Origin: Dyadobacter psychrotolerans
Lineage (GTDB): Bacteria > Bacteroidota > Bacteroidia > Cytophagales > Spirosomataceae
Length of the DNA: 64,000 nt
Reading direction: 5' to 3'
NCBI RefSeq assembly: GCF_004349265.1
Contig: NZ_SMFL01000013.1
Coordinates: forward strand, 124,001-188,000
The translations under genes were made by a program, and so were the position numbers. Shown here one piece after another: positions 1 to 9,170 of the stretch (position 1 is its first letter; every line of letters starts with the position of its first letter). The notes under the pieces were generated by a model. That model did no database searches. It was not told where the DNA came from and was given only the letters and a program-made list of their open reading frames with translations.

Positions 1-979
1 GCGACGCAATCCCTTGGGCCTTTTCGAGTTGGTTGGTAGTGATATACAACTCACCTAATTTCAATTTCGATAATTGCGCATCGCGGTTGTCGAACCCTTT
101 TTTACTATTAATTTCTATACTTTTCAAAAGCAGTTTTTCCGCAAAGGCAATATCGCCCGTTTTATAATATAAATCAGCCTGGTTACCATAAATAACCCCT
201 TTGGCCATATCGATATAATCTTTCCTGTCAGGAAATTTCTTTCCATTCTCCGCAATGAAGTCCAGCGTTTGTTTGCTGTAAACCAGCGCACTGTCTATTA
301 AATCAAGCTTGCTGTAACTTAGCGAAATATTTCCAAGCAATTCCTGCTTCATGGCAAAACCACGGAAGTCGTCAGGACATAAATTCATATCCTGGAAACA
401 CTGCTTAAAATGGAGTGCCGCCTCTGCATACTTGGCCTGACGATAACTTACCATACCCAGGCGATAGGTATATTCCGCAAGTGCACAGCGATTTAGGAAG
501 GTTTCTGCGGTTACTTTCCCCTGATAGTAACACTGGTAAGCTTCGTTATATTTTTGAAGTCCAAACAGCAAATCACCCTTGCAAAACAAGGTGGTAGCGT
601 ATTCGTTTATGTATTCGCTTTTTAATTTTTTCGTGGAAAGCAGTAAAAAAACGCTGTCCAAAGTTTCCACTGCACGATGGAGATCTCCGGTTTTTCGATA
701 ATAGTTATCGCCCAGAAAATTGTATCGGCTAATTTCATCACCAATACCCGGGAACATTATTTCCTGGTAAGCGGAATCATAAAAGGCCAATGCTCTTTTT
801 GTATCGCCTACATCAAGAATCCGGTTGGCTTTTTCCCTAATCTGAATTGCATATTCTGTATGATCTCCGCTTTTTGGCGATCCGGTTTGACAAGAACAAA
901 CGCTGAGTGTCAGGACACATATCCATACACAGGAGAATTTCAAATAACCAATAAAACTTTGATTATTAAACTTGGGCAT
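1..979 (-). CDS. TPR-repeat lipoprotein, partial (3' end outside window)
   Basis: The minus strand is open from an ATG at 979 to the left edge, giving at least 326 residues with no stop. The product starts with a hydrophobic segment followed by Cys residues (Val-Cys-Ser-Cys near residue 30), a plausible lipoprotein signal. The rest is helical and repetitive in the style of tetratricopeptide repeats, for example stretches reading GDLHRAVETLDSVF and KYAEAALHFKQCF. In Bacteroidota such N-terminal TPR arrays often precede a membrane helix and a histidine kinase or a LuxR-type DNA-binding domain, but that part would lie outside the window. It is the last gene of the minus-strand run and is separated from the epimerase gene by 334 bases, so it is probably its own unit. 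Function is not assignable beyond TPR protein. Confidence 0.75.
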   Translation of the reverse strand, partial: MPKFNNQSFIGYLKFSCVWICVLTLSVCSCQTGSPKSGDHTEYAIQIREKANRILDVGDTKRALAFYDSAYQEIMFPGIGDEISRYNFLGDNYYRKTGDLHRAVETLDSVFLLLSTKKLKSEYINEYATTLFCKGDLLFGLQKYNEAYQCYYQGKVTAETFLNRCALAEYTYRLGMVSYRQAKYAEAALHFKQCFQDMNLCPDDFRGFAMKQELLGNISLSYSKLDLIDSALVYSKQTLDFIAENGKKFPDRKDYIDMAKGVIYGNQADLYYKTGDIAFAEKLLLKSIEINSKKGFDNRDAQLSKLKLGELYITTNQLEKAQGIAS

Positions 980-1313
980 ATTATTCTGCGTGCCTCCTTT
1001 TGAGGGAAATTATAGTTAGGATGGGTTAATCCGAAATGTATACACAAAGAGCAAATACATTTCTTCTATAAAATTACCTCAATAATTCGTTTTCGACACA
1101 TTTGGTTAGTAATATTTCCACAAACTACTTCTGCAAAAATTGTAAATAGAATTCTGTTTTCCAGAAATTGTTTTTTTCTTATTATTAAAATGTTTTTTAA
1201 TAGGCTATTTCCAAGACACTCCAAGTTTTGTTTCTGCCAAATATTTGGCATGAAGGTATTCTATCACAGTGCTTTACAACTATAGAGACTTTTTTATCAA
1301 AATTTCGATTGAC
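980..1313. other. Intergenic region between epimerase and TPR genes
   Basis: I see no convincing gene here. Short open frames on both strands (for example 1066-1251 minus) have no recognisable motif and lie in AT-rich sequence. The only clear structure is the perfect palindrome at 1235-1250, listed separately. The promoter of the TPR gene must lie here, but I found no clean TAnnTTTG box. Confidence 0.5.
1235..1250. repeat. 16-bp perfect palindrome TGCCAAATATTTGGCA
   Basis: The sequence TGCCAAATATTTGGCA is fully self-complementary. It lies 64 bases past the epimerase stop codon and about 255 bases before the TPR lipoprotein start. It has no loop and no strong T-run after it in the minus direction, so it looks more like a protein-binding operator than an intrinsic terminator. 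The role is an inference only. Confidence 0.35.
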
Positions 1314-2159
1314 TTACAAATTTAACGACCTCAGAAATCGCAGTCCATCAATCGCAATTGATTCTTTTGAGGGCTCAATTTGCCTCCAGATCGATGCAGC
1401 TTTGGCAATAACCTCTACATCAGGCGTGAAAGATTCAATGACGATATCGCCGGAATAGTTGATTTTTTCAAGTGCAGCAAATATTCTGTCCCAGTTAATC
1501 TGATCACCGCCGGGTGTTCCGCGGTCACTTCCGGAAGCATGAAGTAAACCAAGACGGTCGGCAGCTTTGATGATCGCCAGCGCGGGATCTTTTTCCTCAA
1601 GATTCATGTGAAAGGTATCCAGGTGTACAAATAGCGAATCACTTCCTACATCTTTAATCATTCGCAGTGCTTGTTCGCAGGTATTTATAAAATCAGTTTC
1701 ATAACGGTTAAGCGGTTCAATAGCGAGCCTTACTTTTTGATCAGACGCGTAAACGCATAAGTCCTGTAAATTTTTCACAACCAAATTCCATTGCTGCCTG
1801 TATTCACTTTCGGATACCAGATCCGCCCTGCCTACGGATGAATAAATGGGACCGGCAACCAAATCACTGCCCAGGACCGGCGCAATGTCGATGAGTTTTT
1901 TTATATATTCCAGAGAAGTTACCTGCTCTTTGCGGTTACCTCTCAAATCCCGGCCCGGACCAGTGGCAGCACAAACAGAACGGCAAGCGAGGCCACATTT
2001 ATCCAATTCGCTTTTTATAAAAACAGGATCGATAAGCTCAGGTTCTTCCAGGGCAATTTCAACAAAATCAAAACCCCACTCTTTAAACAACGGAAAGAAA
2101 GTTACGCTGTCGTTGGTGAACGGCGAAGAAAACAAATAGGTATTCATTCCAAATTTCAT
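1314..2159 (-). CDS. Sugar phosphate isomerase/epimerase (D-tagatose/D-psicose 3-epimerase-like)
   Basis: This 281-residue protein fits the xylose-isomerase-like TIM barrel family (AP endonuclease 2 fold) and is closest in motifs to ketose 3-epimerases. The four metal ligands of that family are visible: Glu148 in AIEPLNRYE, Asp181 in VHLDTFHMN, His207, and Glu242 in VIESF; Arg213 follows the His as in D-tagatose 3-epimerase. It has no signal peptide, so it should act in the cytoplasm on a free or phosphorylated ketose. It sits 240 bases past the last gene of the glycan operon, behind that operon's terminator, so it is probably transcribed separately, though it may process sugars released by the locus. 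The exact substrate cannot be read from sequence; inositol- or hydroxypyruvate-isomerase-like activities are alternatives. Confidence 0.85.
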   Translation of the reverse strand: MKFGMNTYLFSSPFTNDSVTFFPLFKEWGFDFVEIALEEPELIDPVFIKSELDKCGLACRSVCAATGPGRDLRGNRKEQVTSLEYIKKLIDIAPVLGSDLVAGPIYSSVGRADLVSESEYRQQWNLVVKNLQDLCVYASDQKVRLAIEPLNRYETDFINTCEQALRMIKDVGSDSLFVHLDTFHMNLEEKDPALAIIKAADRLGLLHASGSDRGTPGGDQINWDRIFAALEKINYSGDIVIESFTPDVEVIAKAASIWRQIEPSKESIAIDGLRFLRSLNL

Positions 2160-2288
2160 GATGAAGGATTTTTTTTATTGAATAAACTTCTTTTTGAAAG
2201 GAAAAATTATCTGCTCCTTATGTGAACAACGCTCATGCTCAACTTTCAAGAACAATCTAACGAGCACGTCCCGCCGGAACCAAAAGCC

Positions 2289-2314
2289 AAAAAACCCCAG
2301 GTTTTAACCTGGGG
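2289..2314 (-). terminator. Rho-independent terminator of the glycan operon
   Basis: Bases 2295-2314 form a nine-base-pair stem, CCCCAGGTT with AACCTGGGG, around a TT loop. Read on the minus strand it is followed by six T residues (the A-run at 2289-2294). It lies 86 bases past the stop of the FG-GAP gene, where the long minus-strand operon should end. Confidence 0.85.
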
Positions 2315-2399
2315 CATCTTACACATTGCTCAATTTTGGCTTTAGCCAAAGTATTATTATCCTGTGACTCTGTGAATTTTATCTCCAAACCTATCGGTA

Positions 2400-3608
2400 C
2401 TACCTACTTTTTTGCTGTGTAAAAACTCTGACACCCTTTTTATTTCCGGTTACAATATCCGGCAGGCCGTCTTTATTAATGTCCTCAACCGTGACGTGTA
2501 AACCAACTCCTGAATCATTGTCGATTTCATGTTTGATCCACTGCGGCGTTTTACCCGGTTTGTACTCGTACCAGTTAATTACGGCCGGTTCAAATTCACC
2601 CGGGTCATTTCCATTGTGGGCAAAATAACGTTTCCCTGTGATCAGGTCCGGATTGCCGTCGCCATTAATATCGGCCAATGCGAGTCCATGTGACTGTGAA
2701 AAGGATTTATCAATTTCATGATGCGTCCAGGTTGCGTTCCCCTGTGCATCTTTCCCCTGCTCGTGCCACCACATTCCATAGTCATGAGCCGATGCGCTGA
2801 TCACATCATTCAGTCCGTCACCGTTCAGATCCATTACATACATCTGGGAGCAATCCACTCCTAAATCTGCTTTGTGAAAAACCCAGTCAGTATCCTTACC
2901 ATGTTTCGCTGGCCCTGCGGCCGGACCTTCCCACCAGCCATCTTTTACCAAAACATCTTTTCTGCCGTCTCCGTTAACATCGCCATAGCCAATCCCGTGT
3001 GTATACATATGTGTGGATTGTTTTGGGTCGCTGCTGATCACATACTGCGTCCATTCGGTGTCTCCTTTTTTAACCGGTGATTTCATCCAGATTACTTTTT
3101 TTGCAGTCGGATCATTGCAGAGAAGATCCAAACGACCGTCACCGTCAATATCCAGCAGCTGCGGGGATTCATTACCTACCGAAGAGTGAATAATATGTTT
3201 GGTCCAGTGACCGGGTTTGTTCTGCGGGTTTTCGTGCCAAGCGGCTGCTTTTCCCGGCCAGTCGATCCGGATCAGATCTATCCAGCCGTCCTGATTTACA
3301 TCCATTGCAAAATCCAGAAAAGAATCGCTATAACTTCCCTTCACGATAAATGAATCGGGTTTGGCCAGTTCATGGGCTTTCCAGTCCGGCGCTTCGAACC
3401 AATATGCACCGGCCAGTACATCCTTTTTACCATCTTTATTTACATCGCCCATGGTAGCCCCCTCGGCGATAAATCTCTTTGTCAATTCAGTTTTATTAAA
3501 AGAGACGGTTCGCCCTTTTTTTTGCTTCTGAGCAAAAATTGTCTGACTTGTCAACAACAAAAACGCCATACAGCCTGATAGCAACAGATATTTTTTTGTA
3601 TTAATCAT
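2400..3608 (-). CDS. Exported FG-GAP/VCBS repeat protein
   Basis: The 402-residue product begins with a Sec signal peptide ending near Ala26. The mature part is a series of FG-GAP (VCBS) repeats, each with a calcium-loop-like Asp-rich core such as GDVNKDGKKD, DIDGDGRLD, GDVNGDGRKD, DLNGDGLND, DINGDGNPD and DINKDGLPD. Such repeats fold as integrin-like beta-propellers and usually bind ligands or carbohydrate rather than catalyse. It is the last gene of the sigma/Sus operon, 57 bases after the haem c protein, and is followed by a terminator. The FG-GAP plus Planctomycetes-type haem c combination is common in Planctomycetes and Verrucomicrobia. There is no T9SS sorting domain, so it is likely periplasmic. 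Function within the locus is unknown. Confidence 0.85.
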   Translation of the reverse strand: MINTKKYLLLSGCMAFLLLTSQTIFAQKQKKGRTVSFNKTELTKRFIAEGATMGDVNKDGKKDVLAGAYWFEAPDWKAHELAKPDSFIVKGSYSDSFLDFAMDVNQDGWIDLIRIDWPGKAAAWHENPQNKPGHWTKHIIHSSVGNESPQLLDIDGDGRLDLLCNDPTAKKVIWMKSPVKKGDTEWTQYVISSDPKQSTHMYTHGIGYGDVNGDGRKDVLVKDGWWEGPAAGPAKHGKDTDWVFHKADLGVDCSQMYVMDLNGDGLNDVISASAHDYGMWWHEQGKDAQGNATWTHHEIDKSFSQSHGLALADINGDGNPDLITGKRYFAHNGNDPGEFEPAVINWYEYKPGKTPQWIKHEIDNDSGVGLHVTVEDINKDGLPDIVTGNKKGVRVFTQQKSR

Positions 3609-3665
3609 TTCAATTTTATTGGTTTAAGAATATAGGAATTGTCGCTGATCCAGGATGGCATTAAA

Positions 3666-6600
3666 TTATTTAACACTGAGTAAAAAGTCCATAAGTGAAT
3701 AAAAGTCCTTTTCAGGAATAATATTTCTAAACTGATCAGGCATAACCGTATACTTAGATGCTTTATATTCTTTCATATCACTTTTAGAAACAGAAAATTC
3801 CTGCCCGCTTAAATCCGCAAAAACCATGGTTTCGCCCTCTGTTCTACGATATAAACCGGTTATTGCTTTCTCATTTTTTAAAGTGATATTATATGTTCTG
3901 AAAGCTTCGGTAATATTTCGGTTTGGATCCAGAATTTTCTGTGTTAAGGCCTTGTGCCCCCAGTTTCCGATTCCATCCAGCTGTGGCCCAACCAGCCCGC
4001 CCGTTCCCCTGATTTGATGACAGCTGCTGCAATTTTGAATAAAAATAGCTTTTCCTGCTTCTGTTCCGGCATTAACCGGCTTGTATGCTGCAATACGATT
4101 GTCGATAAGCTTTTGTCTTTCCTCTCTTTCGTTTGCTCCGGAAGCCAGGAATTGGTCGAGTTGCTTTTGCTGTTCGACACTCGCATTACCGGCAAACCGT
4201 TCTTTAACAGGAACCTCTGCCACAATGTCCGCATTTACCTCATCATCTTTAAAAGCGCTCAACAGGTAAGATATACCCTCCGAAGTATTGGAAAGAACGG
4301 TTGCAATAACTACCTGCAGACTCCTTGCTCCGCCGGAAAGCTGTTTTTTAAGTGTTTCATAAACCGAAGCAGAAGGAGCCTGCGCAACCGAAACAGCTAG
4401 TTTTTCCCTTAAAACAGGTAGCTCTGACGGATCACTAAGCACAGCTGTCAGGACCGCTGCATTGGCTTTCGGATTAATGCTCATTAAGGCACTGGCTGCT
4501 GCACTTCTTACCTTATAATCCATCCAGGTGGCCTGAACAATTTGTTTTAATGCAGGCTCCAGTGATTTTACTTTGTGTTCTCCGGCGATTTCTGCCGCCA
4601 ATATGCGCTGCTCAACAAGTAAAGCGGGTGCTTTTGCCGGCATTTCCAAAACAGCAGGTTCGAGTTTACCAATTCCCACTGATCCAGTCAGCGAACTGTC
4701 GACGGCTTCGATATATCCCATCTGGCCGGCATACGCATTCAGATCAAAGGTTGTATTTTTTATTAAATCACTAAACTGAGCTGTTTGTTTCTGATCAAGT
4801 CGATATTCACTGATAACTTTACCGCTTTTAGCCAAACGGATTTTCACTGAATTGTTTGAAATTCCTATTTTCGACTCACGATTATGTATATCATTATCAA
4901 ATACATTCATGTTTAAAGAGGCAGGCAGCTTAAAGGGAACAGAATATAAAGCCGCCTTTGGCGCATAACCGCTTTTTTCACTCAATACGATCCTGAAAGC
5001 CGGCATCACATTTGTTAAAAACTGATCGGACACGATCCAGGGATTTATTTGTTCCCCGGTTCTCACCAGCGGTCTGCTTTTCCAAAGCTCCTGGTCTTCT
5101 GAAATATTTTCCAGAAAGCGACGTGATAATCCTTCGCCCCAGGCTTTCATTTTTTGCCCGGGTGTCACGCCGCTTTGTTTCACGCCAGCCTGAATCGTTT
5201 TATATAAAGTAAGCTGTGTTTCGGGATCATTGGCAAATTTCTCCGAGATCAGCCCAATGGCAGACTCGAGCTGATAGGGCGAGACATAACGGCCCACATA
5301 TTCCAGACTATTGATTAAGTCAGAGGTTGGCAGGGTATGGTTCATGACATAATCCAGCACAAAAGAAGCCGACGCGGTAGAGGGCACATCCAGCATCGTT
5401 TTGGTTAGCAATAACAATTGCTTTTCATTCCACTTCAAACCAGGCACTTTCCACATCACACTATTATCCCGCAGATTGTTTCTCACGCCAAGCATAGCCG
5501 TATACCTCAGATGACTGTCTTCGGGGCTGGTCTTTTCATATAAATTCAGCAAGAGCGAAAGATTTTCCGCCCGTGGAAATTTTGTTAAAATCTCCGCCGC
5601 TGTCCGTTTTACAAAAGGGTCACCATTTTCAATACCAGCATATACAACCTTACGATGCTTATCGGATAGAGAACTTCTTTCGGTAAGTATTCTGAAAGCA
5701 TGCAGCTGAACGACAGTGTTACTATTGCTTAAAGCTTTATCTAAAATATTGTCATCCAACGCACCCAACCGATGCAAAACCCAAAGGCTGTGAACCTGTG
5801 CAAACTGATCGGAAGAAGAAGCCAGCATCACTTTAACCGGTTCTATTGCCTTGTCCTTCCACGTATCAACCAGGCGATCAGCAACTTTAAGCCGGGTACT
5901 AAGCTGAGGATTTTTCAGTCCATCCAAAAGCTGCTGCACAGTTGCCTTCGACCAGTCTGTTACAACCCTGGATTTATTTGCCTGATCACCTTTGTAAGTA
6001 ATTTTCCAGATTCGGCCGCTAAGCCGGTCTCTTCCCGGATGATTAAGCGCCACTTCGTAATGGCCAATTATTCGGTTATAAAAATCAGCGATATAAAGCG
6101 AGCCGTCAGGTCCAAGTTTTACATCCACCGGCCGAAACCAGGGATCCTTGCTAACCAGAAAAGGTTCTTCTTTTTTTGAAACTGGTGTTGAACCTTTGTA
6201 GGTAATGGTGTTTCGATCGATCCGGCAGGTTACAACATCACCTGTAAAAAAACTGTTTTTATAGGTTTCGGGAAACTGTGTTCCGGTGTAATAAACCAAT
6301 CCTGCAAGGGCAGTTGATCCTAATTCGTAACTCATCATCTCCGGTGCAAAACCAATTCCGACTGGTGCTTTTTTACCAAAATGCGGATAATCTCCTCCGG
6401 GAATCAATTGGGTAATTGGTTTGGTATGACAGTCCACTGAAAACAGATATCCTTTTTCATCATAAGCATAACCAAACGGATTTACCCTGCCGAAGGTAGT
6501 CTGCTCCACCCTGCTGCCATCCATACGAACCCGAAAGGTATTGCCGGAAACCATTGTGATCGAGTCGCCATCGCTGCCGGCAACGGTTGATGTGTTGGAA

Positions 6601-7232
6601 AACCCATGGCACACATGCACCCATCCATCATAACCCCGCATGATATTGTTGACCATCCCATGCGTATCCTTATGACCAAACTCCCCCAGTAAAACTTTTT
6701 TACTGTCTGCCTTGCCATCATTATTGGTATCCTTAAAGTAGTACAGGTTGGGTATGCTATACGCAATGGCTCCGTCGGACACCGGCATAATGCCAATCGG
6801 GATATTCAGGTTGTCATCGAAATTGGTAAAAGTTTCCGCTTTGCCGTCACCGTCTTTGTCTTCAAGAATTGTAATTCTGTCCTTACCATCGCTCATTCCG
6901 GCGGCCATCGGGTACTCGGACGATTGTGTCACCCAAAGTCGGCCGCGGTCATCGAACTCCATGTTCATGGGTTTTGTGATGTTGGGTTCGGAAGCAAAAA
7001 GTGTCACTTCAAAACCCGGCGGGAGCTGAAACGCAAGCCGTTCCTGTTCCGGAGTTTGATATGCACTTGTACGAATGTGTTCAGCGTAAATATCGGTTGC
7101 AGCCGGGTTGGATTTCACCGCTGCCTGACTTACTTTTTCAGTTTTTGGAGCCCGGCAGCTTTGCGCATACAATAGAAATGCTCCGGTAAAAAACGCCGCG
7201 ACAAGCGCTTTTATGTGTGGCAAAGTTTTCAT
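3666..7232 (-). CDS. Planctomycetes-type membrane-bound dehydrogenase with HEAT repeats and haem c domain
   Basis: This 1188-residue lipoprotein has a signal ending Ala-Gln-Ser-Cys26. From about residue 65 it carries the beta-propeller domain known as the putative membrane-bound dehydrogenase domain (TIGR02604 type; opening motif FQLPPGFEVTLFASEP, then GRLWVTQSSEYP). The middle (about 430-1000) is HEAT-like helical repeat with a beta-rich insert. The C-terminus is a cytochrome c domain of the Pirellula/Verrucomicrobium type, with the haem site Cys-Ser-Ser-Cys-His at 1068-1072 and a likely axial Met1164 in VMPDQF. The expected role is oxidation of a sugar or polyol with electron transfer to c-type haem in the periplasm. 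The substrate is unknown. It sits inside the Sus operon between a GH99/WbsX-like protein and the FG-GAP protein. Confidence 0.85.
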   Translation of the reverse strand: MKTLPHIKALVAAFFTGAFLLYAQSCRAPKTEKVSQAAVKSNPAATDIYAEHIRTSAYQTPEQERLAFQLPPGFEVTLFASEPNITKPMNMEFDDRGRLWVTQSSEYPMAAGMSDGKDRITILEDKDGDGKAETFTNFDDNLNIPIGIMPVSDGAIAYSIPNLYYFKDTNNDGKADSKKVLLGEFGHKDTHGMVNNIMRGYDGWVHVCHGFSNTSTVAGSDGDSITMVSGNTFRVRMDGSRVEQTTFGRVNPFGYAYDEKGYLFSVDCHTKPITQLIPGGDYPHFGKKAPVGIGFAPEMMSYELGSTALAGLVYYTGTQFPETYKNSFFTGDVVTCRIDRNTITYKGSTPVSKKEEPFLVSKDPWFRPVDVKLGPDGSLYIADFYNRIIGHYEVALNHPGRDRLSGRIWKITYKGDQANKSRVVTDWSKATVQQLLDGLKNPQLSTRLKVADRLVDTWKDKAIEPVKVMLASSSDQFAQVHSLWVLHRLGALDDNILDKALSNSNTVVQLHAFRILTERSSLSDKHRKVVYAGIENGDPFVKRTAAEILTKFPRAENLSLLLNLYEKTSPEDSHLRYTAMLGVRNNLRDNSVMWKVPGLKWNEKQLLLLTKTMLDVPSTASASFVLDYVMNHTLPTSDLINSLEYVGRYVSPYQLESAIGLISEKFANDPETQLTLYKTIQAGVKQSGVTPGQKMKAWGEGLSRRFLENISEDQELWKSRPLVRTGEQINPWIVSDQFLTNVMPAFRIVLSEKSGYAPKAALYSVPFKLPASLNMNVFDNDIHNRESKIGISNNSVKIRLAKSGKVISEYRLDQKQTAQFSDLIKNTTFDLNAYAGQMGYIEAVDSSLTGSVGIGKLEPAVLEMPAKAPALLVEQRILAAEIAGEHKVKSLEPALKQIVQATWMDYKVRSAAASALMSINPKANAAVLTAVLSDPSELPVLREKLAVSVAQAPSASVYETLKKQLSGGARSLQVVIATVLSNTSEGISYLLSAFKDDEVNADIVAEVPVKERFAGNASVEQQKQLDQFLASGANEREERQKLIDNRIAAYKPVNAGTEAGKAIFIQNCSSCHQIRGTGGLVGPQLDGIGNWGHKALTQKILDPNRNITEAFRTYNITLKNEKAITGLYRRTEGETMVFADLSGQEFSVSKSDMKEYKASKYTVMPDQFRNIIPEKDFYSLMDFLLSVK

Positions 7233-7318
7233 CAGTTCAGGAACAGCTTAGAATAATTCAGAATTTTATTATAAAAATCATTTTTAAAACAAACTACGGA
7301 ACCTGCTATTTCTACTAA

Positions 7319-9115
7319 TCAGGGTTCTGAATACCGGTAGTTAAGTCTTCCTGCCGGCGCGACATCTCCATTGATCCAAAAATCCATAATATCACCCTGC
7401 TGCTGCATATTATCACTCCATTTAAATTCGAAATCCAGTTTTCCACTTACGCCTAATAAAGCCTTCGGCACTTTAATTTCTAGTTTGTTACCATTCACGG
7501 CGTAGTCCACTTCACCCGCCTTTTTCCAATCCCAGGCAGCAGCCGTTTTTTCAAGAATGGCTTTTGTCCCCGGATTAATACGGTTGATCACGACGTCGTA
7601 TCCTTCCCAGCCTGTATTTTTGTCCCGGTCTGTATTGATAAAGAGCCGCATCCAGTTCGCATCCGTTTTCGGGCTGATCGGAGCAGCAGTTTCTACATAG
7701 AAATAAATAAAACTATTGTCACGGGTTACTTTCGAAAGCACAATGTCGTTCCTGCCCGTATTATTCACATACTGCAGACTTCCCCACCCAGGGCTGTTCC
7801 TATGGATTGTGTTTCCTTTGTATGACCGGAAGACAGGGTTTACCTTTGCCCATTCGGTAAACTTACCATCGATGGCAACGGTTGTTGGTGAAGAAAAATA
7901 TTCGGGTGTCGGCATGCCTTTAAAACGTCTGATATTGGACATCATCTGGTAATAATAATTATCTCCGTGACCACCTTTCATGGGTTCCACATCCCGGCTG
8001 CCCTCCTGGTTAAATTCATCGGGAAAAGCATTGGTTTGTTTTTGCCACACATCGTAACGTCCTGCAATCCATTCATTCCAGCCTGTAATAAATATAAACT
8101 CAGGATTGATTTCCAAAGCCTTGTCCCACTGCTCCTGAAAGTTGTAGCCATAATTTACAGCATCGGGTTCGGTAATCTGCCCGCGGGCGTGTGTATAACT
8201 TCTGCCAAAGGCTCCCGGTGCATTCATGGCTGTCAGGCCGCGCTCTTTGCTCCAGTTCTGTGCAACACCCACCGTTGCCTGCTCAAAGCCACCGTCCGGT
8301 TTCTTGTAAAAACCATGCTGCGGAAAGATTTCCAGCCAACCCCAATGATCTGCTTTTTCGGGTCCTTTGTTATATACTGGCTGGCCTGTACGGAAGGAAA
8401 AAAACTCTCTCATTTCCTTTTTCATCGCCGGATCATTCGTACGTCCTTTAATATCTTCCGAAAAATCCGGTGAACCCATCACGAGCGGTTTACCCTTCCA
8501 CATAAACCACAAATCCTGGTACTTTCCGGCTTTGTACAGATCTGTATAAATTTCTCTTAAGATTTCCTTGCCGCCATCACCTACCCAAAAAGGCAGCATA
8601 AAGGCGATCTGCGGCGTTTTTACTCCGTCTTTTCTGGCTTTTGTAAAAACCTCACATAGTTTCATGTACGATTCTTTCCAGGTAATGTTGCCATTGGTAC
8701 AATCAAAAACGATCACGTCCACTGCCGCATCCGCAAGCATCTCAGCATGTTTGCGTAAAACCCACTCATCGGTATCCAGGTAATATCCAAACAGCGGTTC
8801 TGCCCAAAACCAGGGACTATTACCCTTTGGCCAGATCGGATTTTTATAATCTTCCTTTGCTTTTGGATCGCGGGAAAGATATTCGGTAACGTTGTATGGA
8901 GGACTTTTCACACCCGGCTGCGTATGCCAGGTCCAGTAAAACAGTCCCACGAATTTATCTTTTTTAACACTGCCTACATCGCTGTGTTCTGGTAACTTTC
9001 TGCCCACTGCATCCGTAGCCGGAAGTCCGTAGCCGGCGTTTTGCAAAACAGGCTGAGCGACTAGAACTGTGGTAAAAATTGAAAATATCGAGGTCAGTAC
9101 AGTTTTAAGATTCAT
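7319..9115 (-). CDS. GH99/WbsX-like protein with CBM9-like C-terminal domain (copy 2)
   Basis: The 598-residue product has a Sec signal peptide ending near Ala20. Residues about 50-400 look like a TIM barrel of the GH71/GH99/WbsX superfamily: FVGLFYWTWH at the first strand, DVIVFDCTNG near 133-142, and Gly-Trp-Asn-Glu-Trp at 345-349. Glu348 fits the position of a catalytic Glu in GH99. The residue three positions later, a second Glu in GH99 as I remember the family, is Ala351 here. Residues about 410-598 resemble a CBM9/DOMON-like beta-sandwich (LFINTDRDKNTGWEGYD). It is a clear paralogue of the protein at 12779-14518 and lies in the same operon. It probably acts on a polysaccharide outside the cytoplasm. 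Family membership is moderately sure; activity is unknown. Confidence 0.8.
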   Translation of the reverse strand: MNLKTVLTSIFSIFTTVLVAQPVLQNAGYGLPATDAVGRKLPEHSDVGSVKKDKFVGLFYWTWHTQPGVKSPPYNVTEYLSRDPKAKEDYKNPIWPKGNSPWFWAEPLFGYYLDTDEWVLRKHAEMLADAAVDVIVFDCTNGNITWKESYMKLCEVFTKARKDGVKTPQIAFMLPFWVGDGGKEILREIYTDLYKAGKYQDLWFMWKGKPLVMGSPDFSEDIKGRTNDPAMKKEMREFFSFRTGQPVYNKGPEKADHWGWLEIFPQHGFYKKPDGGFEQATVGVAQNWSKERGLTAMNAPGAFGRSYTHARGQITEPDAVNYGYNFQEQWDKALEINPEFIFITGWNEWIAGRYDVWQKQTNAFPDEFNQEGSRDVEPMKGGHGDNYYYQMMSNIRRFKGMPTPEYFSSPTTVAIDGKFTEWAKVNPVFRSYKGNTIHRNSPGWGSLQYVNNTGRNDIVLSKVTRDNSFIYFYVETAAPISPKTDANWMRLFINTDRDKNTGWEGYDVVINRINPGTKAILEKTAAAWDWKKAGEVDYAVNGNKLEIKVPKALLGVSGKLDFEFKWSDNMQQQGDIMDFWINGDVAPAGRLNYRYSEP

Positions 9116-9170
9116 GATCAGATAGGTTTAAGAAATAGTAATCAGAAAATTTTCAAGGCTAATAGATAAT

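Noticed and set aside
1228..1458. Plus-strand gene before the epimerase
   Set aside because: It overlaps the C-terminal part of the epimerase on the opposite strand and has no recognisable motif; a shadow frame.
3954..4400. 148-residue plus-strand gene inside the haem c gene
   Set aside because: Antisense to a conserved HEAT/haem region with no motif of its own.
7967..8473. 168-residue plus-strand gene inside the GH99/WbsX-like gene
   Set aside because: It is antisense to a protein with clear motifs and has cysteine-rich, non-family sequence; a shadow frame.
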